From Bacteriovoracaceae bacterium UBA6261 (GTDB taxonomy: Bacteria > Bdellovibrionota > Bacteriovoracia > Bacteriovoracales > Bacteriovoracaceae): 32,324 nt of DNA. The stretch covers positions 51,861 through 84,184 of the forward strand of contig DJVH01000058.1 in assembly GCA_002440825.1 (NCBI GenBank). The letters run 5' to 3'. Under the pieces are notes generated by a model. It ran no database searches. It worked only from the letters and a program-made list of their open reading frames with translations, and had not been told where the DNA came from. The translations under genes and the position numbers were made by a program. Positions 23,231 through 31,091 of the stretch are shown here, in pieces (the first letter of the stretch is position 1; each line of letters starts with the position of its first letter).

Positions 23231-23463
23231 AAGAAATCATCCATTTTTTCATCTTGTTTTTCGGTGTTCATTTTTTTGGCGAAATCGACATACATAGTAA
23301 GAAATCGTCGCTCTCCCATAAGAAATAAATCTCTTGAATGAATATAACAAAGAGTGAGAGAAATTCTTCTATCATTAGCATAGAGCTGATGTTTGAAATC
23401 TTCAGCTCTGTTGCCGTTTAAAAACGAACGGCTCTCCTTACATGTCGAACACACCATGCACAT
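23227..23463 (-). CDS. Small Cys-containing protein of unknown function
   Basis: A 78-residue ORF starting MCMVCSTCKESRSFLNGNR with CxxCxxC-type spacing at the N-terminus, a further Cys/His pair in the middle (LCYIHSRDLFLMGERRF) and an acidic C-terminus. The first two Cys and the CYIH pair could form a zinc site. A TTG 15 nt upstream is an alternative start. Its stop overlaps the NYN gene's stop by 4 bp, and no strong Shine-Dalgarno was seen. The coding-like composition and metal-ligand pattern suggest a real gene, but it could be spurious. I recognise no family. Confidence 0.45.
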   Translation of the reverse strand: MCMVCSTCKESRSFLNGNRAEDFKHQLYANDRRISLTLCYIHSRDLFLMGERRFLTMYVDFAKKMNTEKQDEKMDDFF

Positions 23464-23633
23464 AGTTTTAATTCTCAAGATTGTTAAATTTGTTAAATAC
23501 TAAGGCAGAATTTAAGTTTTGATTATTTTCTTTTTCCCGTCTGTGAAATCAAAAAGATGGACTCAAAAAAAAATTACTTTGGCGAACTGAAAGTGTTCAT
23601 AGACCGCCCACTTTTCATGGGGCCATTTTAGAA

Positions 23634-24320
23634 TTAAAGAGTTTTAAAGATATAGCCCTTCCCGTAAACTGATTGAATTGTGAGGTTCACATCATTCAAT
23701 TTGGAGCGAAGAGAGAGAATGTGCGGGTCAATCAATCTCGGTGAAACCGGCTGCTTTTCCCAAACGTGCTCGACAATAGTGTCGCGGCTGACGAGTTGTT
23801 CAAAGTGCATTGAAAGAACATGAATGATTTTAAATTCAATAGCAGAAAGAGAAATCTGATGTTTCCCAAAATTGAGCTGATGATTTCTCAGATCGAGTTC
23901 GAGATTGTTTTTAATAATTAAATTGTTTGGAGATGACACTTGTTTAATTTCGGTGCCGTGAAGTTTGCGCTGAATGCGCGCCATGAGCTCAGCTCTATCA
24001 AAAGGCTTGTTGATATAATCATCAGCGCCCAGTTCAAAAGCTTTTGTTCTGTCTGCAGGACTGTTGAACGCAGACAAGACGATAATCGGAGTGTGATCAA
24101 ATTCCTTGTCAGCTCTTAAAGCTTTAAGAACTTGAAAGCCGTCCATTTCCGGCATTTTCAAATCCAGAAGAATCAAATTAGGCGAATGGCGAATAGCTTT
24201 CTTCAGGCCGATGACACCGTTCTCTGCTTCTTCCACAGAATACTGTTCACTCAGCAAAAAGGTCAGACCTTCGCGAATTCCTTCTTCGTCTTCTATGACG
24301 AGTATCGTATTTTTACTCAT
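23634..24320 (-). CDS. OmpR/PhoB-type response regulator
   Basis: A 228-residue protein from MSKNTILVIEDEEG (ATG at 24318-24320); a longer frame adds an implausible extension. The receiver domain has the acidic pocket, the phosphoacceptor at D53 (LILLDLKMPEMDG) and the conserved lysine in YINKPFD. The C-terminal winged helix has DTIVEHVWEKQPVSPRLIDPHILSLRSKLND and ends VYGKGYIFK, so it is a DNA-binding activator or repressor. No partner histidine kinase gene is adjacent. It is divergent from the NRAMP transporter across 173 bp, and a palindrome at 24325-24338 lies just upstream of its start. Confidence 0.92.
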   Translation of the reverse strand: MSKNTILVIEDEEGIREGLTFLLSEQYSVEEAENGVIGLKKAIRHSPNLILLDLKMPEMDGFQVLKALRADKEFDHTPIIVLSAFNSPADRTKAFELGADDYINKPFDRAELMARIQRKLHGTEIKQVSSPNNLIIKNNLELDLRNHQLNFGKHQISLSAIEFKIIHVLSMHFEQLVSRDTIVEHVWEKQPVSPRLIDPHILSLRSKLNDVNLTIQSVYGKGYIFKTL

Positions 24321-24324
24321 GCTA

Positions 24325-24338
24325 ACTATTCTAATAGT
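24325..24338. promoter_or_regulatory. Short palindrome ACTATT-CT-AATAGT upstream of the response regulator
   Basis: A perfect 6-bp inverted repeat with a 2-nt centre, a few bases before the regulator's ATG. Could be an autoregulatory site. The gap 24321-24493 holds no other clear structure. Confidence 0.3.
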
Positions 24339-24493
24339 CACGCCTCTCTTTTGGCAAAGAATTTGAGTTGTCAAATTTTGGCGTTGCAAACAAGATCACT
24401 CAGGTATTGAGATAGCTTCTTCTTATCTATTTCTCTAATGATAGACAGTAACAATTATTTATTAAATATCGGTTCCTATATACTCAAGAAGCA

Positions 24494-25819
24494 ATGAGAC
24501 TCTTAAAGCTGTTTCCTAAAATTGCCACTGCTCCCTTTTGCCCTTCGGAAGTTCAAGGCACAGTTTATTTCGACCCGAGACTCTCCAAGTGGAAAAGATA
24601 TCTTGCCACTGCTGGTATGGGCTTGCTTGTGGCCGTGGGCTATATGGATCCAGGAAACTGGGCCACCGATATTCAGGCCGGTTCACAATTTGGCTATCAA
24701 CTTCTCTTTGTCATTCTCATTTCAAACTTGTTTGCCATTTTTCTTCAATCTCAATGTATCAAGCTGGGCATAGCCACCGGAAAAGATCTCGCGGTCGTCT
24801 GTCGTGAAAATTTACCTATGAAGGTCAATATTGTTTTTTGGCTGCTGGCAGAAATTGCCATCATAGCCACTGATGTTGCTGAAGTTCTTGGCACCGCCAT
24901 CGCGCTTCAGCTCATGTTTCGCATTCCGCTCACCAACGCGATTTTATGGACTATGCTCGACACATTAGTAGTGCTTGGCTTAAAAGGAAAAGGTGTCCGA
25001 CGGCTTGAGGCCATTGTTCTTGGTCTGGTCTCCACTATCGGTCTTTGCTATTTTTTTGAAATCTATCTGAGTTCTCCTGACTGGAAAGAAGTCTCTATCG
25101 GTCTCATCCCTACGGCAAAAATCATGAGCAACAAAGAAGCCTGGGTGATCGCCATCGGTATTCTGGGGGCCACGGTCATGCCACACAATCTTTACCTTCA
25201 CTCTTCGCTTATTCAATCGCGCTATACGGAAGACTCTCATTTTGCGAGAAAAAAACTTTATCAAATGAGTCTTATCGACAATGCATTCTCTTTATCGATG
25301 GCCTTCTTTATTAATGCGGCGATTTTGATTCTGGCAGCAACCGCTTTTTATAAAACAGGGCATCACAACGTCGTTGAGATTCAGGATGCCTATAAGTTAC
25401 TTTCACCTCTCTTAGGGGCGAGCCTGGCAGGAACACTTTTTGCTCTCGCTCTCTTTGCCGCCGGACAAAGTTCGACCATAACCGGAACCATCGCAGGGCA
25501 AGCAGTCCTTGAAGGTTTTCTTAATTTGAAAATTCCCTGCTGGCAGAGACGTTTGATTACCAGAGCGCTCGCTCTTCTTCCGGCCCTGATCGGCGTTTCC
25601 ATTCTGGGAGATTCTTCTGTCGGCAAGCTGCTTGTTTACAGCCAGGTTGTTTTAAGCCTTCAACTTCCTTTTGCGATTATTCCGTTAACTTTTTTCAACA
25701 GCAGTAAAAAAATCATGGGCCCATGGGCAAACAAACCTCATGTGGCCCTGACTGGATGGCTCATATGCGCAGTCATCACCATGGCCAATATCTGGCTGTT
25801 GATTCAATTTGTTTCATAA
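24494..25819 (+). CDS. mntH: NRAMP-family Mn(II)/Fe(II) transporter
   Basis: A 441-residue inner-membrane protein with about 11 hydrophobic spans. Diagnostic motifs are intact: the metal-binding DPGN at 52-55 in TM1 (GYMDPGNWATDIQAGS), the DVAEVLG segment in TM3, MPH in TM6 (GATVMPHNLYLHSSL, residues 229-231) and the GQSSTITGTIAGQ consensus loop. It imports Mn2+ or Fe2+ with protons. The start lacks a strong Shine-Dalgarno. The intergenic region is AT-rich, but I could not identify a clean MntR or Fur box. It is divergent from an orphan response regulator and followed 44 bp later by the ABC exporter genes. Confidence 0.9.
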   Translation: MRLLKLFPKIATAPFCPSEVQGTVYFDPRLSKWKRYLATAGMGLLVAVGYMDPGNWATDIQAGSQFGYQLLFVILISNLFAIFLQSQCIKLGIATGKDLAVVCRENLPMKVNIVFWLLAEIAIIATDVAEVLGTAIALQLMFRIPLTNAILWTMLDTLVVLGLKGKGVRRLEAIVLGLVSTIGLCYFFEIYLSSPDWKEVSIGLIPTAKIMSNKEAWVIAIGILGATVMPHNLYLHSSLIQSRYTEDSHFARKKLYQMSLIDNAFSLSMAFFINAAILILAATAFYKTGHHNVVEIQDAYKLLSPLLGASLAGTLFALALFAAGQSSTITGTIAGQAVLEGFLNLKIPCWQRRLITRALALLPALIGVSILGDSSVGKLLVYSQVVLSLQLPFAIIPLTFFNSSKKIMGPWANKPHVALTGWLICAVITMANIWLLIQFVS

Positions 25820-25863
25820 AAATACTAGGCAATTCCGGCCAAAGCCCGATATTCTATAAAACT

Positions 25864-26694
25864 ATGAGTATTGTCATTGAAACCAAAGATCTCTCACGTG
25901 TTTTTAAAACTTATCAGAAGCCGGAAGGTCTCAAAAATTCTCTTCGTGGAATTTTAAAAAGAGAATACACTTCCAAAATTGCGCTTGATAAAACCAATCT
26001 GAAAATTGAATCAGGAAAAATTATCGGCCTCGTTGGAGCTAACGGCGCAGGAAAAACAACGCTGTTAAAAATGCTTTCCGGTCTTGTCACTCCTTCGTCG
26101 GGCGATGCTCTGGTTTTAGGATACCGGCCGTGGGAAAGAAATTACGAATTCCTCAGACAGATCAGTATTCTTCTCGGACAAAAAAATCAGTTGTGGTGGG
26201 ATATTTCACCGGTTGATTCCTATGCGCTTCTTGCACGTATTTACGATCTGGATATAACGGCGACCAGAAAGCGTGTGCAGGATCTGGCCGAAATGCTTCA
26301 GTGTTCTCACGTGCTCACGACCCAGCTTCGCCGACTCTCTCTTGGCGAAAGAATGAAGATGGAAATCATCGGTGCTCTTTTGCATGAGCCGAGAATCCTT
26401 TTTCTGGATGAGCCGACGATCGGACTCGATATTGTTGCACAGGAAAATATCAGAAACTTTCTCGCCAATTATGTGAAGGAAAAAGAACCGACAGTTATTC
26501 TCACCAGCCATTATATGGACGATATCGCCACTCTTGCTGACAGGCTCCTCTTGATCAGCAAAGGAAATATTGTGTACCAGGGAACTGTGGATGAATTTGT
26601 TACAAACAGCAATGCCGAACTGGCACAGGACGAAAAGGTAGATTTTGAAGAAGTCATTCGCCGTTTTCTTGAAACGGAATCTCGCATTCGCTAA
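25864..26694 (+). CDS. ABC transporter ATP-binding protein
   Basis: A 276-residue cytoplasmic ATPase from the ATG at 25864 (an earlier frame overlaps mntH). Walker A GANGAGKTT at 58-66, signature LSLGERMK at about 158-165, Walker B ILFLDEP at 178-184 and the H-loop (TSHYMDD) are all present. It has the N-terminal region of ABC-2 type exporters (DLSRVFKTY...). The next gene starts 50 bp inside it, so the three genes form one transporter unit. These ABC-2 systems export antibiotics, polymers or peptides, or act in envelope processes. Substrate not predictable. Confidence 0.92.
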   Translation: MSIVIETKDLSRVFKTYQKPEGLKNSLRGILKREYTSKIALDKTNLKIESGKIIGLVGANGAGKTTLLKMLSGLVTPSSGDALVLGYRPWERNYEFLRQISILLGQKNQLWWDISPVDSYALLARIYDLDITATRKRVQDLAEMLQCSHVLTTQLRRLSLGERMKMEIIGALLHEPRILFLDEPTIGLDIVAQENIRNFLANYVKEKEPTVILTSHYMDDIATLADRLLLISKGNIVYQGTVDEFVTNSNAELAQDEKVDFEEVIRRFLETESRIR

Positions 26695-27463
26695 GCTCGC
26701 CATCGTCAGTAATCTCGAATACAGATTAAATTATTTTGTCGATGCGATTGTTCAGCCTCTTCTCACAACCGGTATCGAAGTCCTGTTGTGGTTTGCTGTT
26801 TTTCAAGGAGCGCACACAACGACCATCAATGGTTTCGGCAGAGAGTATTACTTAAGCTACGCGCTCTGGGGGGCGTTTTTTGCAAGAATAGCGACGAGCT
26901 GGATGTACGAATTCAGAATGATTGAAGAGATCAGTTCAGGTTCAATCAACAGTCTTATCGTGCGTCCTATGAGTTTTTACGAATATTATCTTTCGCAATT
27001 GCTGGGCTACAAGTTTATCACGACAATCATTTCGATGTTTGTCCCGGTCATTGCTGCATGGATATTTGATCTGCCGACTATCTACTCTCGCATTCCTCTC
27101 GCGATTGTTCTCTGCTTTTATTACCTCATTCTGGTTCACACTATCAGCTTTATTGTAAGCTCTATTGCCTTTCATTTAACAAAAATTTCCTCTTTTACAG
27201 TGGCGAAAAATCTTTTGCTCTGGATATTAACCGGAGAACTTTTTCCTCTGGATCTTATCCCCGATCCCTTCAAAAAAATCATCATTACACTTCCTTTCTC
27301 AAGCGGTGTTTTTCTACCGGTGGGTTATATTACAAACAGAGTGACCCATGCTGAATTTATGCAGGGATTTGTCTCGGTCACCATCGGACTGGTTTTATTG
27401 AATTTTCTCGGCGCAGTTCTTTGGAAAAAAGGATTGTCCAGCTACACCGGGACGGGGGCTTGA
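26645..27463 (+). CDS. ABC-2 type permease, first subunit
   Basis: A 272-residue inner-membrane protein with about six hydrophobic spans. It starts at TTG (26645), overlapping the ATPase gene by 50 bp; the sequence MKKSFAVFLKRNLAFAKLAIVSNLEYR is a natural N-terminus for this family, and the downstream Met is too late. The SNLEYRLNYFVDAI motif recurs in the next gene as SDLEYRANFFTRIL, showing that the two permeases are paralogues of the ABC2_membrane_6/DUF990-like type. They probably form a heterodimeric channel. The stop codon overlaps the next ATG (TGATG). Confidence 0.85.
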   Translation: MKKSFAVFLKRNLAFAKLAIVSNLEYRLNYFVDAIVQPLLTTGIEVLLWFAVFQGAHTTTINGFGREYYLSYALWGAFFARIATSWMYEFRMIEEISSGSINSLIVRPMSFYEYYLSQLLGYKFITTIISMFVPVIAAWIFDLPTIYSRIPLAIVLCFYYLILVHTISFIVSSIAFHLTKISSFTVAKNLLLWILTGELFPLDLIPDPFKKIIITLPFSSGVFLPVGYITNRVTHAEFMQGFVSVTIGLVLLNFLGAVLWKKGLSSYTGTGA

Positions 27464-28266
27464 TGAAAATCATGCATACGCTGAAAAAATATTTTTCGTT
27501 ATACCTCGCTATGTTTAAAGCGAGTTTTATTTCTGATCTTGAATACCGTGCGAATTTTTTCACACGTATTTTAACTGACGTTTTCTGGTACGTGGCCCAG
27601 GTGACAACATTTGAAGTTCTTTATCATCACACCGAAAAAATTGGCGATTGGGATAAATACCAGATGCGGGTTTTTCTGGGATTGCTGTTTGTGATCGATG
27701 CCCTCTATATGATTTTCATTCACGAAAATCTGGAAAATCTTTCTGAAAAAGTACGCAAAGGCGATCTGGATTTGCTGCTCGCTAAACCAGTTAACTCGCA
27801 GTTCATGATTACGCTTCAGAAAGCGAACACGGCCCTCATCGGCAATCTGCTTTTAGGCGGAGGGTGGTTGATTTACAGTTTGCACTCGCTCGGGGATTTT
27901 CACTTTGCCCGATTGTTCTGGTTGATTCTGCTGATTCCATGCAGCCTGGTAGTGATTTATTCTATGCGATTTATTTTTTCAGCTAGTGCCGTCATTTTCA
28001 CCCGCTCTGAGAATCTGCAGTTTTTGTGGTGGCAAGTTTATCGCATCGGCATGCGCCCCGATTCAATGTATTTTCCATGGTTCAAATGGATCATTCTCAC
28101 CGTCGTTCCAGTAGGGGTTATTGTCAGCCTTCCGGCACGTGCGCTTTTAAATCCGCCCGAATTTTTTTATATCGCCTGGCCGGTTATTTTAGTTCCGATT
28201 CTTTTATACCTTACCAACAGGTTCTGGAATTTTGCGCTCAAATTTTACTCATCTGCCAGCTCTTAG
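27463..28266 (+). CDS. ABC-2 type permease, second subunit
   Basis: A 267-residue inner-membrane protein with about six spans from the ATG at 27463, which forms TGATG with the preceding stop; an earlier in-frame ATG at 27421 is less likely. It has FKASFISDLEYRANFFTRIL like its neighbour, a conserved GDLDLLLAKPVNSQF cytoplasmic motif (RPMSFYEYY in the first subunit) and a C-terminal membrane hairpin. It should pair with the first permease. The gene ends just before a candidate sigma-54 promoter for a small membrane gene. Confidence 0.85.
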   Translation: MKIMHTLKKYFSLYLAMFKASFISDLEYRANFFTRILTDVFWYVAQVTTFEVLYHHTEKIGDWDKYQMRVFLGLLFVIDALYMIFIHENLENLSEKVRKGDLDLLLAKPVNSQFMITLQKANTALIGNLLLGGGWLIYSLHSLGDFHFARLFWLILLIPCSLVVIYSMRFIFSASAVIFTRSENLQFLWWQVYRIGMRPDSMYFPWFKWIILTVVPVGVIVSLPARALLNPPEFFYIAWPVILVPILLYLTNRFWNFALKFYSSASS

Positions 28267-28272
28267 CTTCAC

Positions 28273-28289
28273 AAGGTACATCCATTGCA
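28273..28289 (+). promoter_or_regulatory. Weaker candidate sigma-54 promoter for small membrane gene 28332
   Basis: AAGGTAC-ATCCA-TTGCA keeps GG-N10-GC and a perfect -12 box, but the -24 box is AAGGTAC rather than TTGGCAC. The start would be near 28300. Confidence 0.4.
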
Positions 28290-28331
28290 TAACCTATCTT
28301 AGGAAATGACAAAGCAACACAAGGAGGCTTT

Positions 28332-28610
28332 ATGCAATCAGGATTGCTTACGGAAAGCGGAAGAAATAAAAACATTAAAGAGGGTGAATTGACTAAGACA
28401 ATTGAAAAACAAACAGCAAAAATCCCTTCTACATTCTTTTTGACAGCTGCTGGCGCAACAGTGGCCCTGGCCCTTGGCCTTGCCGTGACTCAAAGAAAAC
28501 AATGGGCAAACTTTGTTGGACAATGGGTACCAACCATTCTTCTTTTGGGCATTTACAATAAAATCGTAAAGACACAAGGATCTGATCAAAGAGAACAGTT
28601 TTACCATTAG
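28332..28610 (+). CDS. Small two-TM membrane protein of unknown function
   Basis: A 92-residue protein with a strong AAGGAGG Shine-Dalgarno 3 nt before the ATG. Hydrophilic N-terminus (about 30 residues), then two hydrophobic segments at about 34-51 and 58-75, with a VGQWVPTILLLGIYNKIVK core. I recall small uncharacterised membrane proteins with this VGQW...LLGLYNK pattern in other bacteria, but cannot name a role. A terminator with a GNRA loop follows. Candidate sigma-54 promoter at 28273. Confidence 0.75.
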   Translation: MQSGLLTESGRNKNIKEGELTKTIEKQTAKIPSTFFLTAAGATVALALGLAVTQRKQWANFVGQWVPTILLLGIYNKIVKTQGSDQREQFYH

Positions 28611-28624
28611 ACGTTGATCGTGGA

Positions 28625-28650
28625 AAAATGTCCGGGCAACCGGACATTTT
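28625..28650. terminator. Bidirectional terminator, GCAA loop
   Basis: AAAATGTCCGG and CCGGACATTTT form an 11-bp stem closed by a GCAA (GNRA) loop between convergent genes. On the minus strand it begins one nucleotide after the TAA of the lipoprotein gene at 28652 and is followed by a T tract. Confidence 0.88.
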
Positions 28651-28651
28651 C

Positions 28652-29515
28652 TTAAAACCAGTGCTTGCCAGATCCCGTTGCCGATTCTCTCAACTGTTTT
28701 ATCCGGTCTTTTAAAGTGCTACGCAAATGATTTCGTTGATCATCATTCATTGAATTGGCAAGCTTGACGATGAAGTCCATGAGCTTATCCTGATCTTCCA
28801 GAACCACAGAGGTGTACTGCGGATCGCGAAGATTTTCATAGTTAAGAAAAAGCTCACTGACATATTGTTTTCTTTTTTCAAGATCGGGAAAGGCATCCGC
28901 AAATCCTTTAGAAAGTTTTTCTCTATTTTGTATCTGCTCGCGATAGGGAAAAAGATGTAATTGACAAAAATTTTGCAAATCTTTCTTCTGGCCATTAGTC
29001 AGACTACCGATCCATCCTTCAATGAACTTTCGCGTTTTATCAAATCGCTTTTCCCTGGATTTCTTCGGATCGTCGACCAGCTCCTGAATATCTTCTGTTT
29101 TTTTTCTGAACTCTTTCTGGAAGGCCTTAAGCTGCTCAGGCTTTAGCTGCGAGGTGAATTCAACGGCTGAATGTTCGAGAATTTTGATGGAACTGTAAAA
29201 GATCTCTTTCATAGATTTTTCATGGGCCATAAAGATATCTTTGTTCCATGTTCTGATTTCATCGTTTTCTTTCAAAACTTTTTCCAGCTCATCTGCCGCC
29301 TTCGGAAAAATGATTCTTCTGATAGACACAATATCGTGCTTAAGGCTTTTCTTAACAAATTCTGATTGAATGCTGTTGATATCGAAATATTTATCGAGTT
29401 GAGCCGCTATATAGGTGTCAGCAAAATTGGTCGCTACATCAATTCGGGAGCAGCTTCCCAGAAAAAACGAAACAAATAACGCAAAAAAAACAAAGAGCTT
29501 AAATTCTTTTTTCAT
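28652..29515 (-). CDS. Lipoprotein, DUF6279-like
   Basis: A 287-residue lipoprotein: a basic start, a hydrophobic stretch (LFVFFALFVSFFLGSC) with lipobox and mature CSRIDVATNFADTY. The rest is strongly helical and charged, with a QLDKYFDINSIQ motif near the N-terminus and long coiled segments such as EFRKKTEDIQELVDDPKKSREKRFDK. This matches my memory of the DUF6279 lipoprotein family (a two-helix start, then a helical body), whose function is unknown. Ser after the lipid cysteine suggests outer-membrane sorting. It is divergent from the DUF4142 gene. Confidence 0.65.
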   Translation of the reverse strand: MKKEFKLFVFFALFVSFFLGSCSRIDVATNFADTYIAAQLDKYFDINSIQSEFVKKSLKHDIVSIRRIIFPKAADELEKVLKENDEIRTWNKDIFMAHEKSMKEIFYSSIKILEHSAVEFTSQLKPEQLKAFQKEFRKKTEDIQELVDDPKKSREKRFDKTRKFIEGWIGSLTNGQKKDLQNFCQLHLFPYREQIQNREKLSKGFADAFPDLEKRKQYVSELFLNYENLRDPQYTSVVLEDQDKLMDFIVKLANSMNDDQRNHLRSTLKDRIKQLRESATGSGKHWF

Positions 29516-29590
29516 CGTCTCTCCTTATTACGTACTTGAACAATTAAATCCACAAGTGACAAGACTTCAGGCGCCAGTTCAATGGAGTTT

Positions 29591-29607
29591 TTGGTCAGGA
29601 GCTTGCA
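29591..29607 (+). promoter_or_regulatory. Candidate sigma-54 promoter for the DUF4142 gene
   Basis: TTGGTCA-GGAGC-TTGCA keeps GG-N10-GC and a perfect -12 box. The start near 29618 gives a leader of about 27 nt, with AAGGAG before the ATG at 29645. Confidence 0.55.
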
Positions 29608-29644
29608 CTCTTACCAACGAGCCCTTTTTAACCAAGGAGAATAT

Positions 29645-30163
29645 ATGACATTAAAAAATAGTATTGCGTTCATTTCATTATTTCTTTTCACTATCGGTTC
29701 GGCCTTTGCTGCTAATGCTCCTTCAGATGAACAGATCACAAAAATTATGACCACAACAAATGACGGAGAGATTACGCTTGCGAAGCTGGCCGAGAAGAAA
29801 GCTGAAAACAAAGACGTGAAAAAATTTGCCAAAGAGATGGTCAAAGACCACAGCAAGAACAATAAAAAAACCATGAAGCTTTCCAAAAAAATGGACATGG
29901 CCCCTGAAGATAATGAGAAAGCAACAATGCTTAAAGCTGACAGCGACAAGCAACTGGCAGAACTTCAAAATCTTTCAGGAAAAGAATTTGATAAAGCTTA
30001 TATGAGCATGCAGATAGAAGCTCACCAAAAAACTCTCAATGACCTGGATATGACTTTGATTCCTTCGGCTAAAAATGAAAAGCTGAAAAAAGAACTGGAG
30101 AAAACAAGAAAGACTGTGGCCGAACATTTAGAAGATGCTAAGGAAATTTCGCAAAAACTATAA
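29645..30163 (+). CDS. DUF4142 family periplasmic protein
   Basis: A 172-residue protein from the ATG at 29645 with AAGGAG 7 nt upstream, starting the signal MTLKNSIAFISLFLF (cleavage near AFAA). The mature part is nearly all charged helix, with NDGEITLAKLAEKKAENKDVKKFAKEMVKDHSKNN near the N-terminus and a C-terminal EKTRKTVAEHLEDAKEI, as in DUF4142: a ferritin-like four-helix bundle, periplasmic or secreted, linked to stress in other bacteria. Lys is very abundant. It carries a candidate sigma-54 promoter and a strong terminator, so it is probably a single-gene unit. Confidence 0.85.
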   Translation: MTLKNSIAFISLFLFTIGSAFAANAPSDEQITKIMTTTNDGEITLAKLAEKKAENKDVKKFAKEMVKDHSKNNKKTMKLSKKMDMAPEDNEKATMLKADSDKQLAELQNLSGKEFDKAYMSMQIEAHQKTLNDLDMTLIPSAKNEKLKKELEKTRKTVAEHLEDAKEISQKL

Positions 30164-30184
30164 CCAGGCTCGACCTGAGTAAAA

Positions 30185-30212
30185 AAAAAGCCCCTTTTAA
30201 AAGGGGCTTTTT
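30185..30212. terminator. Bidirectional terminator, perfect palindrome
   Basis: A 14-bp self-complementary sequence, AAAAAGCCCCTTTT and AAAAGGGGCTTTTT, between convergent genes, with an A tract before and a T tract after. Confidence 0.92.
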
Positions 30213-30219
30213 CATTTGA

Positions 30220-30609
30220 TTATCGATTTCCATTAACCGGACCGCGCGGCTTATTTCCCTGCGGCGGCGATTTGATCTGATCCGGGCTCAACGTCGCCCC
30301 ATACTCGCGTCGGAACATTCTCTTGATTGAAGTATCACTTTGAGCAGTTTTTCTGAACGTATCAGCGATCTGCAATTGATCGGCGCATCTGACACAAATC
30401 CATTCTGCTTCTGTCGTAGGATTGCGGTGTTTATACAACTCTACGTCAGGGCGAATCTGTTCACAGGCTTCGCAGAAATTTCTCTGCTCCTGGTGAATCA
30501 CCTCTTCAGTGACTTTTTTCTTCGCGATCTTTTCGCGTTGATTGGCCGCTGCCGGTTTTTGAGTTTCTTTCAATCCAACTTTTAATAATGCATCTTTTAA
30601 ACTGGCCAT
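30220..30609 (-). CDS. Zinc-ribbon-like protein with basic, disordered tail
   Basis: A 129-residue soluble protein. The N-terminus MASLKDALLKVGL resembles the leading helix of YaiL/DUF2058-like proteins, followed by a Lys-rich linker. Residues about 46-75 hold CEAC and CVRC, 25-30 residues apart, a plausible zinc ribbon. The C-terminal 30 residues are Pro/Gly/Asn-rich. The basic, zinc-ribbon composition suggests nucleic-acid binding, but there is no known function. It starts 40-50 bp before the DUF1232 gene's stop region and may share its transcript. Confidence 0.65.
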   Translation of the reverse strand: MASLKDALLKVGLKETQKPAAANQREKIAKKKVTEEVIHQEQRNFCEACEQIRPDVELYKHRNPTTEAEWICVRCADQLQIADTFRKTAQSDTSIKRMFRREYGATLSPDQIKSPPQGNKPRGPVNGNR

Positions 30610-30668
30610 AAGTGTCTTCGCCTATCTCCAAAAATTTTTTTTGATCATCATAGCAGAAAAAATCCGGC

Positions 30669-31019
30669 TCAAAAAGGATCTTTTGTATATTGCCAGATGT
30701 GATTCGTGAGAAAGCCCGGAGCAAAGAAGGCAAAAAATTGCGCAATTCTTTTGAGCCGTGCAAAACTTTTCATTCCCCAGGGATAATGGGACAGCATCAG
30801 ATTCTGGTCCAGAATATTAAAAAGAAAATCTCCCAGAATGCCCAGGAGAATCAGCACATCCAGAGGCCCTATAACCGGAATCCAGTCAGGTATAAAAAGA
30901 ATCCGCAGGGTCAAAAGGGCCGCAATTGTCAGAAAAATCTTTTTATCCCGCTCAGGTATTCGACGGTCTTCATAAGTATCAATTAAAAATTTTTTAAATT
31001 TAGTGAAGAATGCTTTCAT
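30669..31019 (-). CDS. DUF1232 (YkvA-like) membrane protein
   Basis: A 116-residue protein with a central hydrophobic segment carrying the family signature PDWIPVIGPLDVLILLGILGDF (the usual form is PIDLIPDFIPVIGYLDD). The N-terminus is basic and the C-terminus has a second hydrophobic patch. Family members are small membrane proteins with no established function. It is divergent from the second paralogous lipoprotein, across 72 bp. Confidence 0.85.
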   Translation of the reverse strand: MKAFFTKFKKFLIDTYEDRRIPERDKKIFLTIAALLTLRILFIPDWIPVIGPLDVLILLGILGDFLFNILDQNLMLSHYPWGMKSFARLKRIAQFFAFFAPGFLTNHIWQYTKDPF

Positions 31020-31055
31020 TTCGCCAGTCTAGCACTACTGATTTTATTTGCCCAC

Positions 31056-31083
31056 TTGTCCGTGGCCCACAATATTTTAAGAT
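31056..31083 (+). promoter_or_regulatory. Promoter of lipoprotein 31092, possibly leaderless
   Basis: TTGTCC (31056-31061), 16 bp and TAAGAT (31078-31083) predict a start near 31090, only 2 nt before the ATG and with no Shine-Dalgarno. Compare the start-codon-adjacent promoter at 7119. Confidence 0.45.
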
Positions 31084-31091
31084 GAGTTCCT

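Noticed and set aside
24321..24493. A Fur or MntR box in front of the NRAMP gene
   Set aside because: The region is AT-rich with partial matches only; no clear symmetric site was found.
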